Source: UBA11400 sp964473555 (GTDB lineage Bacteria > Bacteroidota > Rhodothermia > Balneolales > HLUCCA01). From it: 64,000 nucleotides of DNA. Made by a program: the position numbers and the translations under genes. This document shows, piece after piece, positions 42,800 through 52,027 of the stretch (positions within the stretch are counted from its first letter, which is position 1; every line of letters starts with the position of its first letter). Under the pieces are notes generated by a model that did no database searches, was not told where the DNA came from, and saw nothing but the letters and a program-made list of their open reading frames with translations. The stretch lies in assembly GCA_964473555.1 (NCBI GenBank), contig CAYYPL010000001.1, forward strand, positions 248,001 through 312,000, read 5' to 3'.

Positions 42800-43993
42800 T
42801 CAGTGTTTGTTTAAAGATGTCTCGAGTTTAGGATCGTTATTTGCGACCATATTCTCTTTTTTTAGCTGATGGAAAAAGAGTCCAATTACCAAACCTCCTA
42901 TGGCAAGTAAGGTAGTAATATCCAGCCAGTGGAAATGGATGCCATGGTGATGAATCGTTGGCATGATGATCCAATGCAATTCAATAAAGTGTACAATAAT
43001 GAGCCATACAGAGATAAAGCCCACTAATTTCATGTTTGATTTTGCAGCAGCTGGAAGCAATAATACAAAAGGAACGATAAATCGACCTACTAATAGTAGC
43101 CAGGTGAAATTTTCCCAGCTCCCTTCGAGACGATGGTAATACCAAAGTGTTTCTTCAGGTATGTTTGCGTAGTAGATAAGAAAATACTGGCTAAATGCGA
43201 TGTAGGCGTAAAAGACGGTGAAACCAAACATCAACCTCGACATATCGGTTAAATGCGGTAGTCGAATCGTATTCACCAGCAATCCTTTTTTATGAAGGAA
43301 CAACACGGTGATAATCGTAACAGCAAAGAATACCTGAAATGTCATTGCGAAATAGTACACGCCGAACATAGTGGAGAACCATGGTGGATCCAGGCTCATC
43401 ATCCAGTCAAAAGCAGCAAATGCAACGGTGAATCCGAAGATAAATAACCCTGGACCAGCGATTTTACGTTGTGCCAACTCTAAACCCCAATCACCGGACT
43501 TATCCATAGTTACAGAATTTTTGTACAATGTATACCCCATATACCCCCAGACAACGAAATAAAGAATATTTCTGGCGATGAAGAAAGGGATATTCAGGTA
43601 AGGTGTTTTTCCAGCAATCAATGTACTGCTAGCCAGTAGCTCCTCATCCGTCCATAAATACAGGTTCTCTACTCCGATTACTACCGGAATAAACAGAAAA
43701 CCGAATATATAGATGTTTCTGGCGAATGTTTCCGGTATACGTCGCAGTGTAACACCATAATCTGATCGTGTGATATGATGGATCATTACAAAGAAAAGAC
43801 ATCCTAATGTTATGCTTGCAAAAAAAGCAAAACTGGTCAGGTATGAAAAGAAAAACTGATCCGGATTACTAAAATAACCCAGTATACTTGCCAGCGCCCC
43901 TAAAATAGCCACGCCAAAAAACAATTTATGCGTGTTCTCATGCTCTGGGTAAGTAAGGTTGTCTGTAATTTTTGCGTGATGCATAAAATTCAA
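42800..43993 (-). CDS. actF: Alternative complex III subunit ActF (quinone-binding membrane subunit)
   Basis: This 397-residue polytopic membrane protein has about ten helices and is an NrfD/PsrC-like homologue of ActC. It has the FDWMMSLDPPWFSTMFGVYYFAMTFQ segment (quoted in part) typical of the 'quinol:cytochrome c oxidoreductase quinone-binding subunit 2' family, and a histidine-rich region near the end (IHFIELHWIIMPTIHHHGIH, in part). In ACIII structures this subunit helps conduct protons and may lack a functional quinone site. It follows actE by 19 bp. Confidence 0.94.
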   Translation of the reverse strand: MNFMHHAKITDNLTYPEHENTHKLFFGVAILGALASILGYFSNPDQFFFSYLTSFAFFASITLGCLFFVMIHHITRSDYGVTLRRIPETFARNIYIFGFLFIPVVIGVENLYLWTDEELLASSTLIAGKTPYLNIPFFIARNILYFVVWGYMGYTLYKNSVTMDKSGDWGLELAQRKIAGPGLFIFGFTVAFAAFDWMMSLDPPWFSTMFGVYYFAMTFQVFFAVTIITVLFLHKKGLLVNTIRLPHLTDMSRLMFGFTVFYAYIAFSQYFLIYYANIPEETLWYYHRLEGSWENFTWLLLVGRFIVPFVLLLPAAAKSNMKLVGFISVWLIIVHFIELHWIIMPTIHHHGIHFHWLDITTLLAIGGLVIGLFFHQLKKENMVANNDPKLETSLNKH

Positions 43994-44012
43994 TCGCTAG
44001 TGGGTGAAAAAC

Positions 44013-44651
44013 TTAATCAGCTGAGGCTTCGTTACCTGAGGCCAGTCGGATTTGGTCGGCAGTTACACCGAAACGGGCAAGTTCCTGTTCTGTTACTGCG
44101 TGGCTTCTTTGAAGCGTGCGGATGTAGGAAACGATTGCCCAACGGTCTTCAACAGGGATCTGATGTCGGTATGAGGACATGGTTCTTACTCCGTTGTAAA
44201 TGGCACTGTAAATCTCGCCATCCGGCATATTTACGATACGCTCGTCAAAGAAGGATGGAGGACGAACGATTCCATAATTCGTTATAATTCCGTTTCCAGC
44301 CCCTGTACCACCATGACACATACTGCAGTAAATGTTGAATCGTTCTTTACCGCGCAGGATCATTTCAGCGGATACTGATGCCGGAATTTTGTCAACAAAG
44401 GCGCCATTGTCCTCGATACCCTGATAATAAGCCATGTTAGCCTGTAAATTTCCTTGACTCACAGTTCCTTCCACAGGCTGTCTGTCTGCACGGTTGTCTT
44501 CAAAGAAGGGATTTACTTCCTGAGCATTGAATCGATCTTGCCAATCCATGTTTGGATTAACATGAACGGGTGGTTTTTCAGATGGCATACCCTGACATCC
44601 AGCAAAGACTGTAGACAGGGACAAGGCTAATAATGTTCTTGAGATTGACAT
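44013..44651 (-). CDS. actE: Alternative complex III subunit ActE (monoheme cytochrome c lipoprotein)
   Basis: This 212-residue periplasmic lipoprotein has a signal peptide ending in the lipobox VFAGC (C19). It has one class I cytochrome c domain with CSMCH at 109-113 and probable distal Met in YNGVRTMSSYRHQ. It accepts electrons from ActA and passes them to the oxidase. It is 26 bp after actD. Length and context match ActE of characterised ACIII operons. Confidence 0.95.
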   Translation of the reverse strand: MSISRTLLALSLSTVFAGCQGMPSEKPPVHVNPNMDWQDRFNAQEVNPFFEDNRADRQPVEGTVSQGNLQANMAYYQGIEDNGAFVDKIPASVSAEMILRGKERFNIYCSMCHGGTGAGNGIITNYGIVRPPSFFDERIVNMPDGEIYSAIYNGVRTMSSYRHQIPVEDRWAIVSYIRTLQRSHAVTEQELARFGVTADQIRLASGNEASAD

Positions 44652-44677
44652 AGAACGTAGTTTATCTGTACTTCGAT

Positions 44678-45223
44678 TTAGTTTTCGATAGTTTCAATAT
44701 GAATCGCTCCGGCATCTTCGAGAAACTTGCGGGTCTTCTGTTCATGATAGAGCGGATCTGAAGATTCAATGACCACAAAAAAACCATCATCAGTGGTTCT
44801 TTTGAAGGTATCTGAGTTAAAAAGCGGATTGTGGTGTCTTGGCATATTATTCAAAAAGAACATCCCAAATACTGCCCCGAACGCTGATAAAAGAATGGTT
44901 AACTCGAAGGTAACTGGAACAAAAGCCGGCCAGTTCAAGAACGGCTTGCCACTGATGTTAACCGGGTAAGCAACACTGGCTGTCCACGCCTGTAGTGCAA
45001 GACCACCAAAGAATCCCAGTAGGGAGTGACCCAGTACAATGAACCCTAATTTGGAAGGTTTTAATCCCATTGCTTCGTCCATACCATGGATAGGAAAGGA
45101 ACTGTGGCAATCAAATTTAGTATAACCAGCTTTATTGGTCAGTTTGGCAGCCTTCATCAGATGACCTGGATTCTTGAATTCTGCCAGGATACCGAAGGTT
45201 GAATTATTTTGTTGATCTTTCAT
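44678..45223 (-). CDS. actD: Alternative complex III subunit ActD (DUF3341)
   Basis: This 181-residue membrane protein has two central transmembrane helices (~60-80, ~103-125) flanked by soluble ferredoxin-fold-like segments. It has DUF3341 features: FGILAEFKNPGHLMKAAK at the N-terminus, then FDCHSSFPIHGMDEAMGLK, and a FFVVIESSDPLY segment near the end. In ACIII it packs against ActC with no cofactor. It is 26 bp after actC. Confidence 0.95.
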   Translation of the reverse strand: MKDQQNNSTFGILAEFKNPGHLMKAAKLTNKAGYTKFDCHSSFPIHGMDEAMGLKPSKLGFIVLGHSLLGFFGGLALQAWTASVAYPVNISGKPFLNWPAFVPVTFELTILLSAFGAVFGMFFLNNMPRHHNPLFNSDTFKRTTDDGFFVVIESSDPLYHEQKTRKFLEDAGAIHIETIEN

Positions 45224-45249
45224 CTTTTGGGATGTTAGCGTTTCAAAAA

Positions 45250-46653
45250 TTAGTGGGCTTTATTGGCAGAAGGTTCGTTACCATCTTCATCGTAGTAGTG
45301 TGGATCGGCCTGAGGAAGTACCATTTTAACTTCTGCAATAGCTACCATTGGAAGGAAACGAAGGAAAAGCAGAAAGTTGGTGAAGAATAGACCAAAAGTC
45401 CCAACATAGGTCAGAATGTCAACCCAGGTTGGGCTGTAGTATCCCCAGGATGATGGAAGAAAATCTTGAGCAAGTGAGGTGACTGTGATCACAAATCGCT
45501 CAAACCACATTCCGATATTTACTACGATAGATAGAATAAAGGATGCTGTAATACTGGTTCTCATTTTTTTCGACCAGAAAAACTGTGGGGAGATTACATT
45601 GCAAAGGAACATTGTCCAGTATGCCCAGGCATACGGACCCATAGCTCTGTTTATGAAAGCTGCTTTCTCGTATTCAACACCTCCGTACCATGCGATGAAA
45701 AATTCCATGATATAGGCAAATCCAACCATGTTGCCTGTTACAAGAATGATAATGTTCATTTTTTCAACGTGATTAATGGTCATAATGTCTTCAAGACCAT
45801 AAATCTTACGTGTAATTAGCATCAACGTCATTACCATAGCGAAACCAGAGAATACGGCACCAGCAACAAAGTAAGGAGGGAAGATCGTGGTGTGCCAACC
45901 GGGAACGATGGATACAGCAAAGTCGAAGGATACGATGGTGTGTACTGAGAGTACGAGTGGTGTTGCAAGACCAGCGAGGATCATGTACGCTTTTTCATAG
46001 TGCTGCCATTGACGGTTTCCACCAGTCCAACCCAGGGCAAAGGTACCGTAAATCAAACGCCCCAATTTACTCTTCACGCGGTCTCTGAGCGTTGCAAAAT
46101 CTGGAACAAGTCCGACATACCAGAATAACAGCGAAACCGTGAAATACGTACTTACAGCAAATACATCCCAAAGCAGCGGAGAATTGAAATTTGGCCACAT
46201 CTGCATCTGGTTTGGGATTGGGAATACCCAATAGATTACCCAAATACGACCTACGTGAACTGCAGGAAAAATCCCGGCGCACATGACTGCAAAAATCGTC
46301 ATTGCTTCAGCAAAACGGTTGATTGCGGTTCTCCAGCCCTGTCGGAAGAGGAATAAAATCGCTGAAATCAATGTTCCAGCATGACCAATTCCAACCCACC
46401 ACACAAAGTTGACAATTGCCCAACCCCAACCTACCGGATTATTTAATCCCCAGACGCCGGTTCCTTCATAGATGAGGTAGGCCAACATGGCAAGCAAAAG
46501 TCCAAGAAGTGCATTTGATACTGCGAATGCGATATACCACCATTTGGGAGCAGGTGTCTCTACGATATCCCCCACCAATCGGGTAATGCTTCCGAAGGTG
46601 TGGTTACCTTGTACCAACTCTGGCTCAGGTATATAGGTAAGTTTTTGACTCAT
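45250..46653 (-). CDS. actC: Alternative complex III subunit ActC (NrfD-like quinol-binding membrane subunit)
   Basis: This 467-residue polytopic membrane protein has about ten helices and an N-terminal hydrophilic lead (SFGSITRLV-like HTFGSITRLVGDIV). NrfD/PsrC signatures include GIGHAGTLISAILFLFRQGWRTAINRFAEAM (quoted in part) and VSFDFAVSIVPGWHTTIFPPYF. This subunit oxidises the quinol on the periplasmic side in characterised ACIII. It lies between actB (33 bp) and actD (26 bp). Confidence 0.96.
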   Translation of the reverse strand: MSQKLTYIPEPELVQGNHTFGSITRLVGDIVETPAPKWWYIAFAVSNALLGLLLAMLAYLIYEGTGVWGLNNPVGWGWAIVNFVWWVGIGHAGTLISAILFLFRQGWRTAINRFAEAMTIFAVMCAGIFPAVHVGRIWVIYWVFPIPNQMQMWPNFNSPLLWDVFAVSTYFTVSLLFWYVGLVPDFATLRDRVKSKLGRLIYGTFALGWTGGNRQWQHYEKAYMILAGLATPLVLSVHTIVSFDFAVSIVPGWHTTIFPPYFVAGAVFSGFAMVMTLMLITRKIYGLEDIMTINHVEKMNIIILVTGNMVGFAYIMEFFIAWYGGVEYEKAAFINRAMGPYAWAYWTMFLCNVISPQFFWSKKMRTSITASFILSIVVNIGMWFERFVITVTSLAQDFLPSSWGYYSPTWVDILTYVGTFGLFFTNFLLFLRFLPMVAIAEVKMVLPQADPHYYDEDGNEPSANKAH

Positions 46654-46686
46654 GTGTGATACAATTACTTTTGTTTGTCCCTGTGA

Positions 46687-49600
46687 TTAGGCCAGATTCT
46701 GATGTGGATTTCTGATTTTGGCCAGGTAGGAAGTTCTTGGTCTTATGTTCAGTTCTTCCAGAAGCAAGTAATTACGCTCATTTGCTTTGGTTCTGGAAAC
46801 GATGCTGTTTTTGTCGGTCAGGTCACCAAATGTGATTGCGTCTGCCGGACAAGCTTGCTGACAAGCCGTTTTAACTGTACCATCGGCTGGTTTGGAAGTA
46901 TTGCCAGTATCCAGTTTAGTTTGAATCTTCGCGCGGCTTATTCTTTGCACACAGTAGGTACATTTTTCCATAATACCACGGAATCGAACAGATACATCTG
47001 GATTCATAGCCATTTGTATGACTTCAGGATCATCACCTTGAGTCAGATACTCAACTGGATAGTTGAAGAAGTTGAAACGACGAACTTTGAATGGACAGTT
47101 GTTAGCACAATAACGGGTTCCAATACATCTGTTATAGGTCATTTGATTCAGACCATCATCACTGTGTGTAGTTGCTGCTACCGGACAAACCTGCTCGCAT
47201 GGTGCAAGTTCACATTGCATACAGGGAACTGGCTGATGTACCACCTGTGGATTACCATTCACATCTCCGCTGAAATATCGGTCTGTACGAATCCAGTGCA
47301 TTTCACGTCCACGACGGACTTCTGTCTTCCCGATAACTGGAATGTTGTTTTCAGCCTGGCACGCAATGGTACATACCCCACAACCAATACAAGTGGTCAA
47401 ATCGATTGCCATTCCCCACTGAGGTTGATGCTCAGGGAACGTTTGTGGTGTAAATAGGTTAATTGCAAACTCTTCACCTTCTTTTCTTCCTGGAACATAA
47501 ACCATCTTGGCAGCGAAAAGCGGATTCTCACGATATTCGGACACAGAAGCTTCACGTACAAACGGACGGCCTTCCATGCTGTGATGGTCTTGTGTAGAGG
47601 CCAGTTCGTATGTACTTCCTGTTTTTGCAACGGATGCATTTCGTGAAAATAAACGGGATGTACTGGTGTAAATTTCCCATGCATTAAATCCGACACCGTT
47701 AGCAACCCGGCCAATTTGGTCACGACCATATCCAGTTGTGACGGTGATTGCGTTGTCAACGTGCCCAGGAAGAACCCAGGCTGGCATTTCAACAGAGCGA
47801 CCATTTACCTCGATACGAAGTAAGTCATAGGTGTAGTCCCCGAATTTACGCGCCCTGATGCCCAATGATTCTGCAGTAGTAGGGCTTACCAACGCAACAG
47901 CATCCCACGTAAGCTTAGTGATTGGATCCGGAAGTTCCATCAACCATCCGTTATTCGAGTATCGACCGTCGAACAGCTTGGCATCAGGTTTAATCGTAAC
48001 CTCTATATCGTTTCCTGATGTAGAGATGGATGAAATAGCTAATTGGATCGTGGCATCAAATCCTTTAACTATAGAAACAACAACTTCACGGAACGTATAG
48101 TCGTTTACAAACCCATCGTGTAGTAATGCTCTCCAGTCACCATTGTCTGTTGAGCCTAATAGTGCACCCATTGTTGAGCGAACCTCTTCAGCGGCATTGA
48201 TTTCAGCACCCCTGGCGATAACTCCGAGAACCTCAACCTCACTTTTGGCACCAAACAGAGGTTGTATCATCGGTTGGATTACCGATGGTACGCCGGTATA
48301 GTCGTACCCATCACCCCAGTACTCGAGGAAATGAGCCCGATTGATGTGCCACTTGCAAGCCCTGGATGTTTCGTCGTAGTGATTCGCGAGATGTACAGAA
48401 AAAGGTACTTTGCTTAATGCATCCGCTACATTTAAATCCTTGGGTGCATTATAAACAGGGTTAGTTCCAAGCAGAACAGCAGCATCTACAGCACCACTGG
48501 CCATTTTGGTGACAACCTCCGCAAACAGATCGTGTTGATTAGCTTCGTCAACATGTGGCACTTCCAGGTATGTAACCGTGGTTCCTGCGTTTCCAACTGC
48601 AACATTGATTGCAGCTACCACTGCATGGGTTTCGGCATCATGATCTGTGCCCGCGAGCAGAACGGATTGTGCGCCGTTGGTACTGAGTTCTTCAGCAAGT
48701 ACGGCGATCCATTCGTGCGAGGAGTATGAGTTTGCGTATCCCGAGAACACTTCGAGTCCACTCACAGACTCTGATAATTTTGCAGCCAATGCAAAGGCGA
48801 ACGGTTTGATGTCGCTGGACTTGATCCGAAGCCTGTGATCAGCATTGGATCCTGTCAGACTGTAGTTCGCCTCAGCAACATAAAGTCGATTAATATCATC
48901 GCTGGAAGTGTCGATCTTGCGACCTTTGGTGAATCCCTTAATGCTTCTGACGCTATCTGCACCAGTACCCATGAAGTCGGCATCCAAACTGATGATAACT
49001 TTAGCTTTGCTAAGGTCATTTGAAACCCGGAGTTTGCGTCCAAATGCGATTTGGGATCCGAGCAATTGATTTTCTTCTCCAAACGGCTCATAGGTCACCC
49101 AAATGGCATTTGGGTATGTTGCTAAAGCCTCGCGCTTGAGTCGATTTAGAGTTGCAGAGGAGTTAGCTTCTGAAATGAACACTATATTGCTGGAGGCATT
49201 CAATGATTCATTAGATGCAGTAATAAAATCAGAAAAAGTTCTGGATTCAGCGTTGAACTTTACTGTACGGCTTCTGTCTGGATCGTACAAATCGAGGATA
49301 GCTGCCTGCTGATGTATATTTGTTGAGCCTAGACTTGCAGGGTGATCGGGATTGCCTTCAATCTTGGTTGGGCGACCAGCGTTCGTTTCTACGAGTAAAC
49401 CTGTAGTATAACCTAAAAACGGAATACTTGTGGCATAGAACACTTGTTTCCCTGCCACGGTGTACTCTGGCATACGTGTTTGGGGAACAATTTTTTGTAC
49501 CGGTTTACGGCAAGCTGCGAATCCCGCCAGAGCGATAGACGCGCCCATAATCTGCAGGAAGTTCCTGCGGGAGTATCCATCCTTAAGTTCAGAGGCGTCT

Positions 49601-49695
49601 TCGGGGAATTCACGGTCCACAAACTTGCGGTACTCTTCATTGTTCGCAAGTTCGTTCAGACTTCGCCAGTAGGTTTGCTGCTGCTGTTTACTCAT
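46687..49695 (-). CDS. actB: Alternative complex III subunit ActB (molybdopterin oxidoreductase-like plus Fe-S domain)
   Basis: This 1002-residue peripheral periplasmic subunit has a Tat motif displaced inward (SRRNFLQ, R43-R44), then C62 in a lipobox-like AGFAAC, as in 'Tat-variant' Mo-oxidoreductase-like proteins. Residues ~70-740 form a molybdopterin-family fold that in known ACIII lacks the cofactor. From about 770 to 960 an NrfC-like domain carries four Cys clusters: CIGCGVC, CMQCELAPCEQVC, CIGTRYCANNC and CTYCVQR with a late CQQAC. These would hold [3Fe-4S]/[4Fe-4S] centres linking quinol oxidation to ActA. Confidence 0.96.
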   Translation of the reverse strand: MSKQQQQTYWRSLNELANNEEYRKFVDREFPEDASELKDGYSRRNFLQIMGASIALAGFAACRKPVQKIVPQTRMPEYTVAGKQVFYATSIPFLGYTTGLLVETNAGRPTKIEGNPDHPASLGSTNIHQQAAILDLYDPDRSRTVKFNAESRTFSDFITASNESLNASSNIVFISEANSSATLNRLKREALATYPNAIWVTYEPFGEENQLLGSQIAFGRKLRVSNDLSKAKVIISLDADFMGTGADSVRSIKGFTKGRKIDTSSDDINRLYVAEANYSLTGSNADHRLRIKSSDIKPFAFALAAKLSESVSGLEVFSGYANSYSSHEWIAVLAEELSTNGAQSVLLAGTDHDAETHAVVAAINVAVGNAGTTVTYLEVPHVDEANQHDLFAEVVTKMASGAVDAAVLLGTNPVYNAPKDLNVADALSKVPFSVHLANHYDETSRACKWHINRAHFLEYWGDGYDYTGVPSVIQPMIQPLFGAKSEVEVLGVIARGAEINAAEEVRSTMGALLGSTDNGDWRALLHDGFVNDYTFREVVVSIVKGFDATIQLAISSISTSGNDIEVTIKPDAKLFDGRYSNNGWLMELPDPITKLTWDAVALVSPTTAESLGIRARKFGDYTYDLLRIEVNGRSVEMPAWVLPGHVDNAITVTTGYGRDQIGRVANGVGFNAWEIYTSTSRLFSRNASVAKTGSTYELASTQDHHSMEGRPFVREASVSEYRENPLFAAKMVYVPGRKEGEEFAINLFTPQTFPEHQPQWGMAIDLTTCIGCGVCTIACQAENNIPVIGKTEVRRGREMHWIRTDRYFSGDVNGNPQVVHQPVPCMQCELAPCEQVCPVAATTHSDDGLNQMTYNRCIGTRYCANNCPFKVRRFNFFNYPVEYLTQGDDPEVIQMAMNPDVSVRFRGIMEKCTYCVQRISRAKIQTKLDTGNTSKPADGTVKTACQQACPADAITFGDLTDKNSIVSRTKANERNYLLLEELNIRPRTSYLAKIRNPHQNLA

Positions 49696-49731
49696 GCTAA
49701 ATAGCGTTGGTGTATTCGGTTTAAAATCTGA

Positions 49732-50379
49732 TTATCTGTGGCATGCATTACAATAGATCGGAGGCGCAATATTTTTCTTTGCAATGATCTGAGCGGCCAG
49801 TTCATATTGGTTCTCAGGTGCCTGCCAACCCATATTTGTTATCTGGTCGATAGGGCGAAGATGCGGTTCGGGAGCGTTGTGACAGTCTAGGCACCATCCC
49901 ATACTCAGGGGTTGCGTTTGCATCACGACTTCCATGCGGTCAACTCGACCGTGACAAGATGCGCACCCCACACCTGCATTGACGTGCGCAGCGTGGTTGA
50001 AATAACTGTAATCGGGGATATCATGAACTTTGACCCATTCCACTGCAGTGCCTTGTTCCCAACTTTTACGAAGTTCAGCTAACTTGTCGCTGTCTGGTTT
50101 GACTGCATTGTGGCAGTTCATGCATGTCTGAGTTGGAGGAATTGAGGCAACAGCGGATACCTCGACCGAGGTGTGACAATACCGGCAATCGATACCTAGT
50201 TCGCCAGCGTGCAGGCGATGACTGTAGTCAATGGGTTGTTTTGGCGCGTAACCGACTTCCATGTATTTAGGAGATGCGAAATACCAGAAGCCAAAGACAA
50301 TAGATGTAACTAATAGTATCAGTCCAATGAGTAACACGCGGGGTACGCGATTACTCCATTCTGGGAATAATTGAGCCAT
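49732..50379 (-). CDS. actA: Alternative complex III subunit ActA (pentaheme cytochrome c)
   Basis: This 215-residue membrane-anchored periplasmic cytochrome has one N-terminal transmembrane helix (~14-34). It has five CxxCH heme sites at C65-H69, C86-H90, C139-H143, C163-H167 and C210-H214, the last almost at the C-terminus. It passes electrons from ActB to ActE. It is the first gene of the run; a TATATTTG promoter box lies 70-77 bp upstream on the minus strand. Confidence 0.96.
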   Translation of the reverse strand: MAQLFPEWSNRVPRVLLIGLILLVTSIVFGFWYFASPKYMEVGYAPKQPIDYSHRLHAGELGIDCRYCHTSVEVSAVASIPPTQTCMNCHNAVKPDSDKLAELRKSWEQGTAVEWVKVHDIPDYSYFNHAAHVNAGVGCASCHGRVDRMEVVMQTQPLSMGWCLDCHNAPEPHLRPIDQITNMGWQAPENQYELAAQIIAKKNIAPPIYCNACHR

Positions 50380-50677
50380 GTTTGACCAGTTGTTGTAAGT
50401 TATTCGTGTTCGTACGATTGGTTGTCGTACTGATGCAAATACAGATCACAAATATACGATATAATGCTTACCCGACGGATCGAAAAAAGTTTATTTGTAT
50501 AAAATCTAAACTAAATGCACTGCTTTTTTCTTACCTAAATAAACGCCACAAAATACTGTATAAAAACCAAAAAACCTTTCAATTTCTTCCAAAAATATAT
50601 TCGCATTCACTGTTCTTCGAAGTCTTTAAATATTAAAAACATCTTGATCTCAAAAGGACTTGTTGTCTTATATGAAG
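50380..50677 (-). promoter_or_regulatory. AT-rich leader and promoter region of the act-cox operon
   Basis: This 298-bp gap separates the DUF420 gene from actA and is visibly AT-rich. On the minus strand TCGTATATTTGT (50459-50448) contains a -7 box, giving a leader of about 60 nt. A second TATTTTTG (50597-50590) lies further upstream. Neither has a good -33 TTG. An 84-codon plus-strand frame here (50382-50636) has no protein-like composition and is not called. No terminator for the DUF420 gene is seen. Confidence 0.5.
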
Positions 50678-51256
50678 CTACAAATAAGCTCTGAGGATGA
50701 AGAAAATCATCACACCGGTCACGGACACGTACATCCAAATAGGGAATGTAATTTTGGATAGTTTTCTGTGTGATTTAAAATTTCCGGAAAAGGCAAAAAA
50801 GAAGCTGGTTAGGATAAGTGGTACTACCGTTGCAGATAATATGATGTGAGATATGAGAATGAAGAAGTAGATGGGTCGGATAATTCCCTGACCGGGAAAC
50901 AAGGTATGGCCTACGAAGTTGTGGTAGATTACATAACTTACCAGAAACAATGTAGACATCGCAAAGGCGCCCAGCATGAATCGCATATGCCTGTCGAACT
51001 GACGGCGTTTTATTTCTCGTAATCCTAAGATTAATAGTATTGCGCTGATTGAATTAAAGGTTGCATTTACAGCCGGAAGGAAATAAACCCAGTTAGCAAC
51101 TGAATCGGGAGTGTCTTTGAAGTAAATCAACCAGATCAAAAACAGAAAAGCCAAAACGCTTACTACAAAAATAATAATTAAAGCTTTGTATAGACTCACA
51201 TTTTTCAGAGCTTCAATGGTAATTTGATCTTCAAATTTTTTATTCATAGTGTCCAC
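50678..51256 (-). CDS. DUF420 family membrane protein (CtaM/YozB-like oxidase assembly factor)
   Basis: This 192-residue inner-membrane protein has five predicted helices. DUF420 features include WVYFLPAVNATFNSISAILLILG, HMRFMLGAFAMSTLFLVSYVIYH and a late SHIILSATVVPLILTSFFFAF, with conserved histidines (H94, H115, H120, H140 region, approximate). Members such as CtaM in Staphylococcus are needed for heme-A oxidase maturation. Its position just upstream of the act-cox operon fits that role. It is divergent from the YciO-type gene. Confidence 0.88.
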   Translation of the reverse strand: MDTMNKKFEDQITIEALKNVSLYKALIIIFVVSVLAFLFLIWLIYFKDTPDSVANWVYFLPAVNATFNSISAILLILGLREIKRRQFDRHMRFMLGAFAMSTLFLVSYVIYHNFVGHTLFPGQGIIRPIYFFILISHIILSATVVPLILTSFFFAFSGNFKSHRKLSKITFPIWMYVSVTGVMIFFILRAYL

Positions 51257-51337
51257 AATATTTTGATGTAAAATTTTGGTTAAATATACTGATAAAGCAT
51301 CATTCTAAACCTTAAAATCAAGTTATTTCGTTGCATA

Positions 51338-52027
51338 ATGAGCTTAAAATTAACACTACACCCCATTTCTCCTCCTAAAAAACGAATCTTCGAAATTGCA
51401 GATGCACTCAGAGCCGGAAATGTGGTGTTGATTCCAACCGAATCCCAGTTTGCCCTTGCATGTTTGTATTCCAACAAAAAAGGAATTGATCGTATTCGAC
51501 AGATGCGGGATCTGGATAAAGACCATACATTTACACTACTCATCGATTCTATGAATGGAATTTCAAATTTTGCGCACGTTTCTGATATGAACTTTAAATT
51601 GATCAAGAGATTAATTCCTGGTCCTTTCACATTTATATTACCCGCCACAAAGTACGTCCCTAAACTTTTGGTACATCCTCGCAGAAAAACGATAGGCTTC
51701 AGGGTTTCATCGCATACCATCGTAGAGCACATCATAAAGGAACTTGGAGCACCATTACTTGCGGTTTCAGCGGTGTCCGAAAGTCATTCGGTGCTCAGTA
51801 AGATGATGTTCAGAGATGAGTTGTTCGAATTTTATCAAGGTAAAGCAGACATTTTAGTTGACGACTATATTACTGGATACACAGAGGGACTTCCGTTGGA
51901 ACAGACATCGGTGATCAATTTGACAGATGAACCTGCCAAAGTGCACAGAGAAGGGTTAGGATTTGACAAGGTGGAAGAGGTATTCTCGATGATGAATTAC
52001 GAACTGTACAGTAAGGAGGCTCAGTGA
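51338..52027 (+). CDS. YrdC-domain protein of the YciO type (threonylcarbamoyl-AMP synthase family)
   Basis: This 229-residue protein is one YrdC/Sua5-like domain without the C-terminal Sua5 extension. Matches to the YciO branch are strong: RIRQMRDLDKDHTFTLLI, LIPGPFTFILPATKYVPKLL, RRKTIGFRVSSHTI and SVINLTDEPAKVHREGLG. TsaC/Sua5 proteins make threonylcarbamoyl-AMP for the t6A tRNA modification. YciO paralogues are much less well defined, so the function is tentative. Its stop overlaps the GTG start of the phosphofructokinase gene. Confidence 0.88.
   Translation: MSLKLTLHPISPPKKRIFEIADALRAGNVVLIPTESQFALACLYSNKKGIDRIRQMRDLDKDHTFTLLIDSMNGISNFAHVSDMNFKLIKRLIPGPFTFILPATKYVPKLLVHPRRKTIGFRVSSHTIVEHIIKELGAPLLAVSAVSESHSVLSKMMFRDELFEFYQGKADILVDDYITGYTEGLPLEQTSVINLTDEPAKVHREGLGFDKVEEVFSMMNYELYSKEAQ
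52013..52019 (+). promoter_or_regulatory. Shine-Dalgarno supporting the GTG start of the phosphofructokinase gene
   Basis: AAGGAGG lies 4 nt before GTG at 52024, inside the end of the YciO-type gene. It supports the GTG start and translational coupling. Confidence 0.65.

Noticed and set aside
50382..50636. 84-codon plus-strand frame in the act upstream gap
   Set aside because: It lies in AT-rich intergenic DNA, has Lys/Phe/Tyr-rich composition without domain features, and overlaps the minus-strand promoter elements.
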